Shown piece by piece: positions 32,101 to 45,500 of a DNA stretch of 64,000 bases. Origin of the DNA: Klebsormidium nitens. Its lineage: Eukaryota; Streptophyta; Klebsormidiophyceae; Klebsormidiales; Klebsormidiaceae. Every line of letters begins with the position of its first letter. Position 1 is the stretch's first letter. The translations under genes were made by a program, and so were the position numbers. The stretch lies in assembly GCA_000708835.1 (NCBI GenBank), contig DF237256.1:7307-71306 (forward strand), given 5' to 3'. A model generated the notes under the pieces. That model was given only the letters and a program-made list of their open reading frames with translations, did no database searches and was not told where the DNA came from.

Positions 32101-35100
32101 AAACATTCTCGGGAGGCCCTGGGGCGCCCCCCCGGCCCCCGGACCCCGCTCCTGGTTGCTCCCGCTAGCCGCCATGCCCAGCCCGGAGGAAATCCCCGAC
32201 ACCGCACCTTTTGAGACCTGGCGCAGGGCCCCGATTAGCGCGCGCACTGCCGTGTCGCTCATGTGCGCCGTGCTCTCGAACAGCTGCGAGTCGAGGCTCG
32301 ACAGGATCGAGAAGTCGCTCAAACCCCCGGAGGTCCCCAGCTTGGGGACACTCACCGAAACTTCTTGCGTGGTGGCATGAGGTGCGTGTAGGGTGCGGTC
32401 CAAACAGGCCAGCGTTTCGAGAACGAGCACCCAAGCGGGGCCTAGCACGTCGGCCAATCGGTGCGAGACATTGAACAATGTGCGCAGTGCCTGGACATTC
32501 TTCGGCGTCAGAACGATTCCGTCCTCGCCCTTGCGGCTGATGCTCTTGCCAAGGTCGACTGCCCCCTCCGGGTTGGTGTGCTGCGCCATCGTGAACTTGC
32601 ACAGCGACGCCAGGAACGCGTCCCGCGGCTCCACGGCCCGCAGCAGCCCGCACGCCTGCGTGAACGCCTGGTACCCCCGCAGGATCTCCAGGATCGTTGA
32701 CTCGTTGGTGCTCTTCGCCAGCACCAGGGACAGCGCCTCTAGCAGCGTCTTCCATACCGAGTCGACCATCCGCCGGCACATGTCCCCGAGGCCCTGCCCG
32801 CTGCCGACCGCGGCCTCGTCGCCCTCCCCCTTGCCTGCTGACGTCACCACAATCCCCGCCATCGCGAGGGCTCGGTGCTCGACGCTCGCACTGTCGCCCT
32901 CTTCCGGCAGCTCGATGTCCGGTTTCTGGCAGCTCGGAGATTCTAACTCGCCCTCCTCCACGGCTTCGTCTGCCAGTGTGGATATCGTCAGGACCGCCCC
33001 AAGGAGACTCTCGATGGCGAGTGTGATCGCCTGGGCCTCGTTCACCGCAGCAACAAGAGGGTTCCCGCTGGTGTCGACTTCGATGACCCACTCGACCCCC
33101 TTGGCTCGGCTGGTGAACATGCTGGCAACGGCCAGCATCACCTCTTCGTTCAGGTCGGGGAACTGGATGATGCTCACGACGCGCGCCAGCGTGGCGACCA
33201 TGTCGTGGACGACGTTCGTGTTGTGCGGGCGCATGTCGAAGATCTCGAAGATGGTGCGCAGCACGCGCGCCTCGGTGCAGAACCCGCGCAGCACGTCGAG
33301 GACGTAGATGCGGTGCCAGAGCGCCTGCTCCAGCTCCATGCTCTTGATGAGCATCTGGAGGAACACCTCGCACTCGGTCGTGATGATCGTCGCATAGAAG
33401 CGCGTCACCGTCGAGACGCACCGTAGGAGCATCCGGCGCACGGGCGGCTCCCCAACGTCGCCCTCCAGCTCCCCCGTTGCTCGTAGTGACGTTATCAGGA
33501 GCGAGCAGGCCTTTTGGCGGAGGACGTTGGAGTAGGCGGGGAGGAGCATGAAGATCGCAACGTAGTGGGAGAGGACGTACTCGAGCATGTCGAGCGCAAA
33601 GACGCGGGAGAGGGAAGGGACATTGAGCCAGCAGGCGGGGCTGCCGTGAGCAAGCGCGATGATGTCTTCCAGAAGCTTCAGGCCAAGACGGCCTGGCTGG
33701 GACAGCTCTTTGAGCGCAGCCTTGAGGTCGTCCGGATGCGAGATGCGCCTGCAAAAGATTCCTCGGGGTTAAAAATGAGGAGAAGTCGATCATGCGAAGG
33801 CCAAGCTTCCAGTACATTTTTCCATCTGCTTCATAAATCAAATCAGGTCAGACCGTCCATCGGTTAAGACAGTTGGTCCTTGAGATGGATGGCCCCACAA
33901 ATTTTATAGAGGAAGGAAAGAGACACGACTTGTAGGTCGCTCATTGCAAGCCGCCAAGATCTGAAGGGCCATCCATTGTAAATGATCAGAGAACGCCTGC
34001 AGACGGTCAGTGACAAGCTCACTTTGAGGAGGGTGTAGAAAGGCTGTACTCTTTCTGAAGCCCTTGTCCACCCTGCACACTGACGGTGCTTCCAGGGATG
34101 ATTGTTCCAGACACTCTGCGAGTACCCCCTCGCTGGCTGCCAGTGCTTGGCAGCCCCTCAGCTGCCACCACTCGGTCGAACGTGAGCGCCACTGCCTGTC
34201 TTAGGGTCGCAGCCGCCGTTCTGCATATGTCAGAAAGTATATCAGGAAAAAGCACATCTGGAATTTCGTGGACATCTGCTCAGATCGACCATTTTACGGT
34301 TCAATGCTTCCCAGTTCAAAAGCTCCACAAGCTCAACTTCATGCCCCTGACGGATTGTGGAAGCCTTTTCTCGTAGATTGGGGCTGTATGATGAGGTGGA
34401 AAGGCAGGACAAGACAACCCCATGGCGGTCTCCTTGCACTAAAAAGGAGGGTAAGCTCCCTGGCATCCGGCGTACAAAGGAGGCACTCACCCTCTCACGC
34501 TGTCCACACTTCTTGGATTCCCAAGCAACCGGAAGCAGATACCCAACACAATGGAAACATCGTTCTGCAGACGAAAGAATTGAAGAACATGTCAATCAGG
34601 CAATTAAGACCTTACCCCAACCATGCTGAAAGCGCACTGTCAAATGAACTGAATTTACAATCAAGCACTCACTGCAGATTCGAAATCCAACCAGATAGCA
34701 GTGGCCTCTTCCAGAACATCCTATCCCAGCAGCCTGGACTCTCTGCTCACCTCTTTTTCTGGGTGCACGGTTGACTGCAGTAGGGTCAGTATGAGCTGGA
34801 GTGTCTTCAGCTGTACACTCTCATCCAGCAACTCTGAATTCTGCACACCCAGTTCACTTGAAAGTCAGTCACCACCATAAGATGCACGTGACACAGTATG
34901 CATAAACGAGGGCTGTGTTGAAAGCTATTCCTCCGAGTGCGGATGGCCATCTCAGACTGGCAACTGTCAGCAATTTGTTTCATGTTGCAGCTAGTGAAAT
35001 TGATTACATACATGGACGTTGTGTAGAGCCGCTAGTCGCCGCCATGATTGCTGAAACTGAATCCAGCTGTGTTGTTTGCCTTACCTGCTCTAGTGTAGCC

Positions 35101-35545
35101 AGGATCTGTGGCAGTGACGTGACAGGTATGGCATCATGGGCCGTCAGCTTTTGAAGACAGGAGAGTCCAATCGCGCATATCTTCACATTTTTGGTCTCGC
35201 AGGCCAGCAGGAAGGTCTTGATGACCTCATCATTTTGAGCAATTGCTGCAGCGTCGGGGGTAGCTCGGAGCTGCAATCAAGAGAAAAAGTGCTTTTGCAC
35301 ATTAAAACTGGTGTGTCTAAGAGTGCTCCTCCAAGATGTGCATTTGGATCTGTTGTTCAGGCTGACGCAAGGGGCATGCAGGATGGCTGCACGACCATAT
35401 CTAAGCGTACCAGGAAGGCTCTGCAGTCCGCTCTTACCTTGAGGATTCCCCTTTCTGCGGCGTCCTTGAGGGAAGGATACTTTCGACGTGCTTCAGTAGA
35501 GAGACTTCTCATCTCATTCTCCAAAACTGTGATGAAGGTCGCCAT
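26110..35545 (-). CDS. MON2: MON2 homologue, BIG/GBF-like trafficking protein without Sec7
   Basis: MON2 is a large peripheral Golgi/endosome scaffold related to ARF guanine-exchange factors but lacking the Sec7 catalytic domain; in yeast it works with Dop1 and Neo1. Twelve exons sum to 5868 nt (1955 residues): 35438-35545, 35085-35270, 34751-34840, 34491-34564, 34023-34220, 31021-33748, 30409-30623, 29854-30082, 27821-29361, 27273-27397, 26662-26941 and 26110-26203. The N-terminal DCB region starts MATFITVLENEMRSLSTEAR. The HUS region has HYVAIFMLLPAYSNVLRQ, TTECEVFLQMLIK and LRGFCTEARVLRTIFEIFDM. Mid-protein HDS repeats include RPEVRNSGIRTLFASLVSHG and RNTAQKQWDETLVMYLSG. The end reads EPRVRELVLVLFRLLGAEL, as in plant homologues. 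Exon 6 alone is 2.7 kb, odd for this intron-rich window. Ser/Gly-rich and acidic insertions explain the length above the plant norm (about 1600). It is head-to-head with TWD40-1. Confidence 0.95.
27040..27081. repeat. 15 bp tandem repeat in MON2 intron 10
   Basis: Two perfect copies of GTTCGATCGTTGCCG (27040-27054 and 27055-27069) are followed by a degenerate third. It lies in the intron between exons 27273-27397 and 26662-26941 and makes a spurious repetitive open frame on the minus strand. It is a minor simple repeat. Confidence 0.85.
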
Positions 35546-36593
35546 GACTTTCCTAGAGAGACCTTCACAATTCTGCACGCAATTGCATTCTATGGTTTAA
35601 GGTCAGCAGAGAAGAAACTTGCTGCCAATCAATGCATTGAACCTTCTGATCTGACAACTTCGCTTTCATCCCCTCTTGAGGTTGTTAGTTGTGCCACCTG
35701 AAGCTGCCAGATGCACGGATTCCTGCTGATCAGCATCATGACCCAAAAACTATGCCACTGCATAAGCTGGACGATCAGCTTCTCCTTCTAGGTACTTGTG
35801 TCTGCCAAACAGGAACGTTTTCCACATGGCAGCTTGCATTGATCGGCGTGCCAGAATGGGTGTGGCTGGCAGTGGAGAGCTGCTCAGCCCGGCCTCCGAC
35901 TCTGAGCTGATGCAGTAATGGTCGATTCCAGCTGCATGGCGAGAAACTTTCATGCAGAAGACGTTTGACTACTTGGTCCGATGACATACGGGACCACTTG
36001 CACGGCCCTCATACTGCACGAGGACGACCCCTTTTTGAATTATCTACCACTTATCTTGTTTTATGCAGCGACCAAGGAGACACGCTCAAGTCACAAAAAT
36101 TCGCTGGTAATCACCGGCCCGGTTGCAAGCAGGAACTGCTATTATTTCGGAGACGTCAAACTCCCATCTCGCGCGAGCAGATTTTGAAGAATCAGCTTGA
36201 TTTTGTAGGACTTTTACATATGTTGAGAAAAGTTCAAAACTTCAGAAGAGATGCCATTGCACGAGCGAGCACTTGGGCGAGGGGGCAGCTCGATGTCGCG
36301 TCCCTCATGGTGTTCCACTGCCATTTGAAAGCTAGTTGCTATTAGCGCTTGGCCTGTGGTGCTGTACCAAAGAGGATCATAGTGTTTGGCTCAAATTTTC
36401 AAGGACAACTTGTCTTCCTACTCGCACCAAAGACGGGCATTACTCGACCTTTTTCCTGGAAATCAGGGACCCTCTGAGCAGGATTTGATTGCTGTGTTTC
36501 TAAGCCTGCTTCTGAAGAGCATGCTGGATTGTCTCTGATGATTTAGTGGCTTTAAGTCACTCAATTGCTGAGGCAGAGGACTCCACAACTGGG
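35546..36593. promoter_or_regulatory. Divergent promoter, MON2 / TWD40-1
   Basis: About 1.05 kb separate the two divergent ATG codons. I see no strong TATA box, repeat or small gene. Both neighbours act in post-Golgi/endocytic membrane traffic, so shared regulation is possible but is inferred only from arrangement. Confidence 0.4.
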
Positions 36594-39500
36594 ATGGAGT
36601 GGCTTACCACGCGCCAACTCCGCCTCCAGTCGGTAGGAGATGGATCCGAGCAGGCCCAGGCCGCTGCATTTCATCCAACGCAAGCAATCCTTGCCGTGGC
36701 GGTTGGAAGGCACATCGTCGAGTTTGATGCCCTCACCGGGTGCAAGCTGTCTAGCGTGGACATTGGGGGGAGTGTTGTGAAGCTGGCCTACAGTCCTGCG
36801 GGGGGGCACGTTCTTCTTGCGGTCCTTCAAGTGAGATTCTAAGCATTCTTTGTGTCACCCCTGATTGTATGTGAATCATCCTGGTCGAGGCTTTTGCCCC
36901 CAGCCGCTAGGTACTGCGCACCGAATGCCCGCTCCTATTTCAGATAACTTGTGATTCCAGTTGGATTTGTTTCTGTCATGGTTCTTGCGCCCTGAGTAAT
37001 CCTGATGGGGCCAGTGCCAGAACATTGCCCACATCTTCTTACACCTGACGGTGGCGAGTCCATTTGACAATGAATCCTGACATTGAGTTTGGTGCGCCCT
37101 CCCTGAATTGGCCGGGGCTCTAGCAAAGACACTCTGTACTTGGGCAGCTTCTCCTAACACTTTCATCTGTATCGTCCCAACTGAGAATTGTCAGCTTCTT
37201 CTGTCATCGTTGGTTTCTGATAGTAAGCGGCGGTGTCTGTTGCAGGATTGGACAATACGATCATGGGACTTGGACGCAGAGCACACCACAGTGCTCTACT
37301 CCCCCGCAAGTGCGGACCGGAAGCAGGACCGCCCAGCCTCGGGCGCCGCCGTCCAGGCGCACATTGCCCTGACACCGATGAAGCCGTGGCTCTTCTTTGC
37401 TGCACACATGCGAACAAGTGTCAATGGTGAGCTCTATTGCCCCCCTCAAAATTCGTTCACAGATGTAGTATGCAAGGAGTTAGCAGTGCAGACGATACAA
37501 CTTTAACTCGTTTCTGACAAAGTGTTGTTTTTGCTGCTTAGTTGTGGGGATAAGGGACGGCGGCAAGGCGGCGCTCAAACTCAAGACGGACTACAAGAAA
37601 GCAGTCACACAGCTGGCATGCCACCCTCGGGCCCCCCTCCTGTTCATAGCTTACAATGATGCGTGCATTCGAGCGCACGAGTTCCAGACCTTTGGGGTTC
37701 GATTCACCATCCAAGGTAAGTGTTCCTCTGCCTGCTATTGACCTTGTTAGCCTCGTTTTTGGTTGCAGAGGCTGGTATGCAGTCAAGCTATTGGTGCATA
37801 CTTGGGCCTCAATTGCATCCCTGCATACTAGGAGGCCCAGGCTATTGCCTTGGTTTGGATCCTCAATGATTCAGTGCCTTGGTTCGGATCTATGCATGCT
37901 TTAGGAGCCTGAAATCTGGTGTTGTCCGGCAGACCCTTCCCTGAAGCTCGCGGGAGCGGGCGCCATCACCTTCCACTCCACTCTGGACATCATGTTTGTT
38001 GGGGACCGCGGCGGGATGTTACTGGCCTGGGACATCCGTGTGCAGCCGCTACTGATTGGCAGGTAGGTTGCCAAGCAGGCGTTTCTATTGCTGACTGGGA
38101 GAAAGACTTTGTGGATTGGACCCATCATGATTTCACAAAACGAAGAGTCATTTGAGACTTGTGGCAAGGGGCCTGTCTTAACCCACAGAGAGCAGATCCA
38201 ACTCTTTCCTGCACTCAAGAGCTGTGTAGTCTGACGCAAGAGTCGTCCAACCGAGTCGTCACAACTCCTGCTCAACAAGTGCCGCTTGTTCGTCCAGTGT
38301 GCAAGTCGGGAGTGGAGATGACGGCACAATCGTCTCTGTCGCGTACCACCCCCTCCTCCAACTGGTCATCAGCCTGACCAAGGACGGCAAGGTCCAGGTG
38401 TGGCGGATCAGGAGCACCAACAACCCCAACAAGCCCACCATGAAGTCCAACTTCTTTGAGCCGTCAGGTGAGTTGCTTTGTTCAAAGACCCCTTTCCGAA
38501 TGGGTGGTGATATTGCCTGGGCAAAGGCATCATCTTGCTTCGTACAGATGCCTATGCCCTTGTTTCGATAATGCGAAAAGGGCATGTTAAGATTGTCTTT
38601 CTCGACTCCGACTGGGGACTGCGCTGATGAGTGTGAACGGTGGGTTAACTCCCGACCTTTCTGTCCTCTGCCCTCACCTTCGACGTATATTCTCGACAAC
38701 GCATCTCGTGAAGACGTGGCCAATGTTCACCCTTGCAGGGATGGGCCTTTTAGACGTGGCCGACATTCTGACCCAGCAAGGAGGCGTGGCCGTCTACCCT
38801 GTTCCCAAAGTCGTCCAGATCCTGGTGCATCCCCGCTTCAACACAGCCACCGCACTCTTTGACAGGTAAGAAGAACGTCAAACTTCGTCCCCAACCGAAA
38901 GGGGCTTGGATGAGTCTGCTGGTCGAATCGCCTGTCCTTCTGGCACTCACCAAGTATCGAAGGGTTGTGCCCAAGCGATCAGCAAGCTGTTTTCGTAGGA
39001 TGCATTTTTACGTACGAATGTGGGTTTTGGAAGGGTTGAGCATAGTCCGCAAGACAACTTGGAGTAATTGCCAGCTTAAAGTAGGCGTAGGCCGTCTCAC
39101 CGACGGCATCACCGGAGCGTGACAGCGACAGGAAACAATCAGCATACACCCTCCGATAACTTCAGCTCGGTAGTTTGTACCGTCCAATTGGAAACTGACT
39201 CGCGAGCCTTACGCCCACTTCAACAACCGACCGGTCCCGTTTTCCACCCGCAGTGAGTCCTCCAAGGAGGCCGGTCTACGCCCGGGTAACCTCTCCCGGG
39301 CGGCCCGGAGGGAGCTGCTGGCGGCCCTGCAGGCGTCCCGGGCGGCCCCCCGGGGCAAGAAGGACGACGCGGGCGCGGTGACGCAGCAGGTGATCAAGGA
39401 GAAACTAGGGGGGGCGCTGTTCTCGGACCACCACCAGATGCAGCTGCTGGCGCAGCAGGCGCAGCTCAAGCACGGGGCGGAGCGCGTCACGCAGACCACG

Positions 39501-42500
39501 GTGGCGGACTATGCGCGCAAGACGTTCCTGTACGGGGTGAGGAGACGACGGGTTCCATCAGCACGTTTCGGATCGGAGTCATGACCCTCTTCTGATTCAG
39601 TGGTGTTGGCTCTGATCTTGAACACTTACTAGTGTAGGTTGCGGCATATGGTAGGTTTGGCAGCTGGGCCTTCCTAATCTTCGCAATGCACGACAGGTTG
39701 TTCACAGGTTGCTCTGAGAACTTCCCTCGTAAAGAGGAAGATCGGCCTCTTCCACTTTGGGGCGTCGACATATGTGCAATTCTAGAGCTCTGGGAGGTGG
39801 GTGACAGCTTGACGGATCTCTACATACTTTTGTCTGTGAAATTCTCGTGCAAGGCTTGTTGCCGCTAAATGTTCTCAATGGCTTTGTTTTGCAAACCGCG
39901 CGTCTGTCAACGACTGGACCCAAGGATTAGCGTGACGAATTGCAACGGCAGCAAGCACTGAAGGCACACGGTTCTAATACGAGCAGCCAAGTCATTTCTG
40001 AGCCTAGTTCTCCTCTTGCCCTATGCAGTCCGCCAAGGAGCTCCACTCGACATCGGGCCCAGTGCGCTCTCTCCCGCTCCTGTGCATCGCTGACGAGGAG
40101 CACCCGCTGCGCGATACCCCCGTCTGCTCGCCCGTCCAGCGGGACCTCCACTTCTTTGCCAACGAGCACAGGACTTCCGTCTACCCGCCACGGGCCGACT
40201 TCATGGACGGCTGCACGCTCTGTGGATTCACGCTGGCGACGGGGGAGTACGTAACGCACAAGAAACTCGGGGCGACGGTGAGGGGCTTTCATTGAGGGAT
40301 TTGAGACAGGGCTTTGCTTTCGGGATTTGCGCGTTCTAAAGAGGGTACGCTAGGCGTGTGTTGATCGGGCTGAACTTTAAGGTCACTTGACGTCAGTTTG
40401 CAACTTTTCTTCGTAGACGTTCTGCTTTTCCAATAGCAGCAATCATTTCCTGCTCTATGCGAATGGAAACATGCAGTGTGGATGGCACGTCCGGTGATTG
40501 CTTCCTCGATCACCTCAGACTTAGATGGTCGCAAGTGAGGGCCAGTCAAACGGCGGCAGTCTTTCTCAAAGCAACATTTTCTGAATGCGAACAGGAATCG
40601 GATCGCTCATTTTTGAATGCGAAAGCACGCGACCCCGTCCAGTCACGCGCTAAACCCCATCGCCTTCCCTTCAGGCTGCCTCCGGCGCCGAGCGTTATCC
40701 CACGAGCCTCGTCTTCAGCGAGCCACAGCAGGCGTGGGCCTTCACCTTCGCGTGCCCGGGGGCTTCCTCCGAGGTCGCCCTCCTGCGCACGAGCAAATCT
40801 CCCGGCGGTGACGGCTTCATCACTCTCCCAGGACGCGACGCGACGTTCACCGGAGTCGGGGACAACCAGTTTCTCGTCCTGCACGAAGACGGGGAACAAG
40901 TCGACGTGCTGCGGCTCGGCCCAGCGGACGTGTACGTGAGCCAGAATGGAAACGGAACGGAGGAGGTCATGGCGATGCGCTTTGACACGCCCGTGTCGCG
41001 CGTGTTCCGGACGCCGATCGACTCGTCGGTTCTGTACGTCGCGCGCCGGCACATGGGGCTCGCGCGGATTCCCTCCGGGGCGGGGTACGGAATGGAACCC
41101 ATTCTGCGGACGCACCGGGCGGCCGGAAAAGTGATCGACTTGAAGCCGATGGAGCAAGTCCTGAACGTGCAGTGGCAGTCGTCGGGGCTGGGCCCTGTCG
41201 CGGGGATCGTGACCACGCACCGAGTGCTGATCGCAGACTCGAACCTGGACGTCGTGGCCAGCAGCAGTGCCCCGCTCGACAGCGGGCACCCGCCGTTCCG
41301 CACGTGCCTGTGGGTTGGCCCCGCGCTTCTAGTTTCCACCGCGACCACGGTTGCCGTTCTCGGGTGGGACGGACAGGTGCGTCCGTTCTGCACGCTGGAC
41401 GGTCCGAATACCGCGCTGGTTGGGGTATTGAATGACCGGCTCATGCTAGCGACGAGAAGCGAGGGGGGTGAGCGGGGGGTGGAGATCAAGTACCGCCTGG
41501 TGGGGCTGCTGGAGCCGCTGGTCATAGGCTATGTGACGATGCAGAGCGTGTTCGACCAGAACCTGGAGCTGAGCGAGACGCTCTACAAGCTGACGTCAAG
41601 GTAAGGCCGCCTCAAGCTGTGGACGCTTTTGCCTTTGCCCCCCTGCTTTCCGCCTCGGTCGCTTGCTCTCTTCGCGCTTCTGATGTTTGCTCAGCATGCT
41701 CATCTGCCCATCGGACAAAGCGGTGCGGAAACCAAAGGATAAATTGCTGTATGTCCACAGGGGCCTTTTCGTTTAATCATGTCTCTGACAACCGTTGACC
41801 TCAACTTCAAGCTCTCCACACTACCACGAGGAATACGAAGATTTCTGGAAGTCTGACCAGCTTTCTTTCTCCAGGTTCGACAATTTGCGCATTACCCCCC
41901 GCATGGTTGACGTCCTCACCGTGGGCTCCACCGCCAGCGCCAACTTGGGCGTCGAGCTCGCGCAGGGGGGCCCCCAGTTCACACAGGAGCTGCGCTCCCG
42001 CTATGCGATGCGCGCGCGCCGTTTCGAGACGGCGCTCACCATCCTGCGCGACGACTTCCTGCGGTCCAAGGACTACCCGCGCTGCCCGCCCTCCAGCCGC
42101 CTCTTCCAGCGCTTCCGCGAGCTGGGCAAGGCGTGCGTCAAGTAAGGGGCTTCGAGCTCTTTCTGGTCGCATATCATGCTGGCAAAGTAGCCCTTAGTCA
42201 TTCTGGAGGTGTGAGATCTTCCCCACCAAGTGTCTTGCATTGTTTGCTGCATGGAGTCTTCTGCTAAGAATCTGACTCGTCCTTTCGCTTAACACGCTCC
42301 TTCTTTTATTATGATACTTGACGATAGCCATATCAAGGTGACATGTCAGCCTTGTGCTTGGATGGTGCAAGACTTTTCTTGCATTCGCGGAATGAAGGTA
42401 GAAATCGGCTTTTTGAAGTGTACGAACAGGTGGAACGTTGCAGCAGTTGACAATGGTTGCTAAAGTGAACCCGCTTTCGACTTGTATATGCTCCTACTGG

Positions 42501-45500
42501 GGCTCGCTCCACGTCACAATCACGCATATACCTCCGATCGTTCAGTCATCTTCCTGGCAAGCACAACCAAACTCGCCATCCATCTCCTCCCCCCAGGTAC
42601 GGCCAGTTTGACCGCGCCAAGGAGACGTACGAAGTGGCCGGCGACTACGAGAGCCTGTTCGATTTGTTCATAACCCACATGAACCCGAGCGCGCTACGCC
42701 GACTCGCCCAGAAGCTGGAGGAGACGAAAGCGGACCCGGAGTTGCTGCGCCAGACGCAGCAGCTGCTCCTGCTGCGGTCCGCGGGGTGGGGCACCGGGGG
42801 CACGTTCACACAGCTCAGCGGGGACAGCATGGCGCCCAAGGGGCCCGAGTGGGGCGGGGGAAACTGGGAGATCAAGGTGAGGGGGAGGGGGCTCGGATTT
42901 GTAGCCAGGGGTTGGGTCGTTGGGTCGCAATTTTTCAGAAGCAATTAAGGTGAACAGTATACTTTCAGGTTGAACCAGAAATCTAAGGTTGCTAAGGTTG
43001 ATGTGTTCCGCACCCTGACTCCTGGTTAGCCACACCCCCTCCCAAATACTGTTCACTGGGGGCTTACGTTTCACTCGGCTTTGCTGCTTAAAAGCAAATG
43101 ACGCCCGAGTTGGGTATGGCAGAGTTGGAACCAACGTACCGTCACCGCGACCCCACAGAGCTTTCTCATGAGGCTTTCTCAGAAAGTTTTGAATCCATCG
43201 GGACTTATCGTAAATGCTTGTGCCAGCCCCATGCTCACGCACTTTCCCCCCCGCTGCCTGCAGGTGACCCCCCAGGAGGACAAGGTCCCCGACTGGGAGC
43301 TCGCCTCCGAGGTCACCGCCTTCATGCAGGACACCGCCGGGGCCCCCATCCCCAACATCGTGCCCGACTCCCTGGGCGTCTACTTGGGCACCGAGCGTGG
43401 GCGGGGGGTCGCCCCACCTACCGGCGAACGGTTCGCGGCCGCCGCCGCGGCCGCCGCCTCTGTCCACGTGGGAGCCCCGCTGGCTATCGGGAGCGACGGA
43501 GCGCCGCTCGGGTTTGGGGACGAGCTCGAAGGGCCGGCGTTTGGGAAGGTGGCGAGCCTCTCGAGGATGTCGGAGGACGGCGTGTCGCCGTCGTCTACGC
43601 CCAGCAGGGGGACCAGCCAGAGGGGGACCCCTCCGCGCAGCTTCAAGAGGTGAGCGCTTTTGTGGATTGCGGGGTGCGGACTGTGTATTTGGCAATTGAC
43701 GTCGTGGGACCGGATTGGACTTTGTAGATGTGTTTGAGGCTGAACCTTCGCTTTTTTAAGTGTCAGTTTTGCAATGGGCTCGGGGGGGAGGCAGGAGCAG
43801 AGCAGCGTGTCGTAGGAAAGCTCTTCCGAAGACAGGCTCTGTAGTCGTTGCCGCATGTTCTCAAACCATGTTCGCAGTTGAGACTTCATCCTTCACTGTG
43901 ACGATTGTTTGAAGACCTCTTTTTAGGCACTTGAGAGGTTACAAGCGGAATCACGCAGGTACAGGCCAAATGAAGCATTCGAGAGATTGGCCAAAGAAAC
44001 ACCCAACAAGCCTTGTAAGAAGAGCGGTGACTATAACTACAGGCGCGCAATGTGCAGGCCCAGCACTAGCGAGGACGAGACCGAGGAGCAGGCGCGCGCG
44101 GCGGAGGCCTTCCGCAAGGGCTTCGCGCCGCAGGACGAAGATTCCGACTCCGACGACGACGCGGGCGCGATGCGGCCCAAGCGGCTGCAGATCCGGATCA
44201 AGGCGCGCGACGCGAGCGCGCCAAGTGTCAAGGACTCAATCGACGTGGACAAGCTCAAGGAGGCCACCAAAGCGTTCAAGCTGGGCGACCCGACGTCGGG
44301 CCCTCTCGCGCTGCCGCCGCGCCCGGGAACCGGCAGCCGGCAGTCTGCGTCGTCGAAACTCGCGCCACCACAGGGCCTCCCGGCGCCGCAGCCGATGCCC
44401 TTCCCGGCACAGCTCTTCTCTCAGCAGCCGGATCAACAACCCCCGCCCGCGACGGCTACCGGCCCGTTCCCACCCGGCAGTGTGAATGCGCCCCCTCCGC
44501 AAGCCGGCCCAGGGCTCTTCGGGCAGCTGCTTCCATTCGTCCCACAGAACACGTCGCTCCAACTGCCCAACGCTCCGCAGCAGCCGAGCGCGCCGCAAAA
44601 TGGGGGGCCGCAGGACTTCACGTTCCCAGACATGGGAGTGCCCCCCCAGGCCGTCGCCGTGCCGGGGCTGTTCCCGCAAGCTGCGCCGTCACCAGCGCAG
44701 CCTCCGCTGGCGCTGCCAGGCCCAGGGGCAGCGCTCGCTCTGCGAGACGACGGAGTCCCGCCTCAGGTAATTTGGCTGGATGTTTCGTGCTACTACTCTT
44801 TAGCTTTCCTTCTTGTTGTAGAACAAGGACCCTGTGGTGAAATGGCTTTCATCGGAGGCGATGGCAGGCTCCAATGTGTTGATTTTGAGATGCTCCACCT
44901 GCCTGTGAGCGCCACTCAACTTCTGTTCTTTCGCAACCATCAGCGAGAATGTTATGCGTTGGTTACCTTTACCGTGAACTCAGTCACGCCCTTCCTGTCT
45001 TGTAACAAGGTCCTCCACTACATGTTGCACACCTGTAAAGCTCGCCACTCACAAGAACCCATCTGCGAGCTCCTCCCTTCGAAACACTATCAACATTCCA
45101 AAGCCACCACCGTTTTCTGACCCGTTGCCCCCCTTTATCCTCCTCAGGGCCCCCCTTCGACCGGCCCCATCCCCGACCTCGGCCTCTTCAGCGGCCCTGC
45201 CAGTTTCGCCGGGACGTCCCGCGGCGGATCTGCGCCCAGCAGCGTCGGCCCTCTTAGTTCTTCTGGTTTCCTGGATCTGGACGGTCTCCCTGGGTCCGGT
45301 GCTCCCACCAGTACGGGACCCCCACCCAAGAGCTGGGACGCCACCGCGGGCGGGCCGCTCAGCGTGGGGGCGGAGAAGGTGCCCCCCGCTCCAATCAGTG
45401 CCAAGCCGGGCGAGGTGAGAGTTTGTTCCTTTCCTTAGGGTAACAGCGTGGTTTTGAAGTGAGAGCAGTAACTGATTTGAGTCTTTCCATGCCTCTCATG

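Noticed and set aside
30929-32380. 483-codon open frame on the plus strand
   Set aside because: It is antisense to the long MON2 exon, whose protein is conserved. GC-rich third positions keep the opposite strand open.
32165-33841. 558-codon minus-strand frame overlapping MON2
   Set aside because: It is a different frame of the same exon with Arg/Pro/His-rich composition and no homology. The MON2 frame carries the family signatures.
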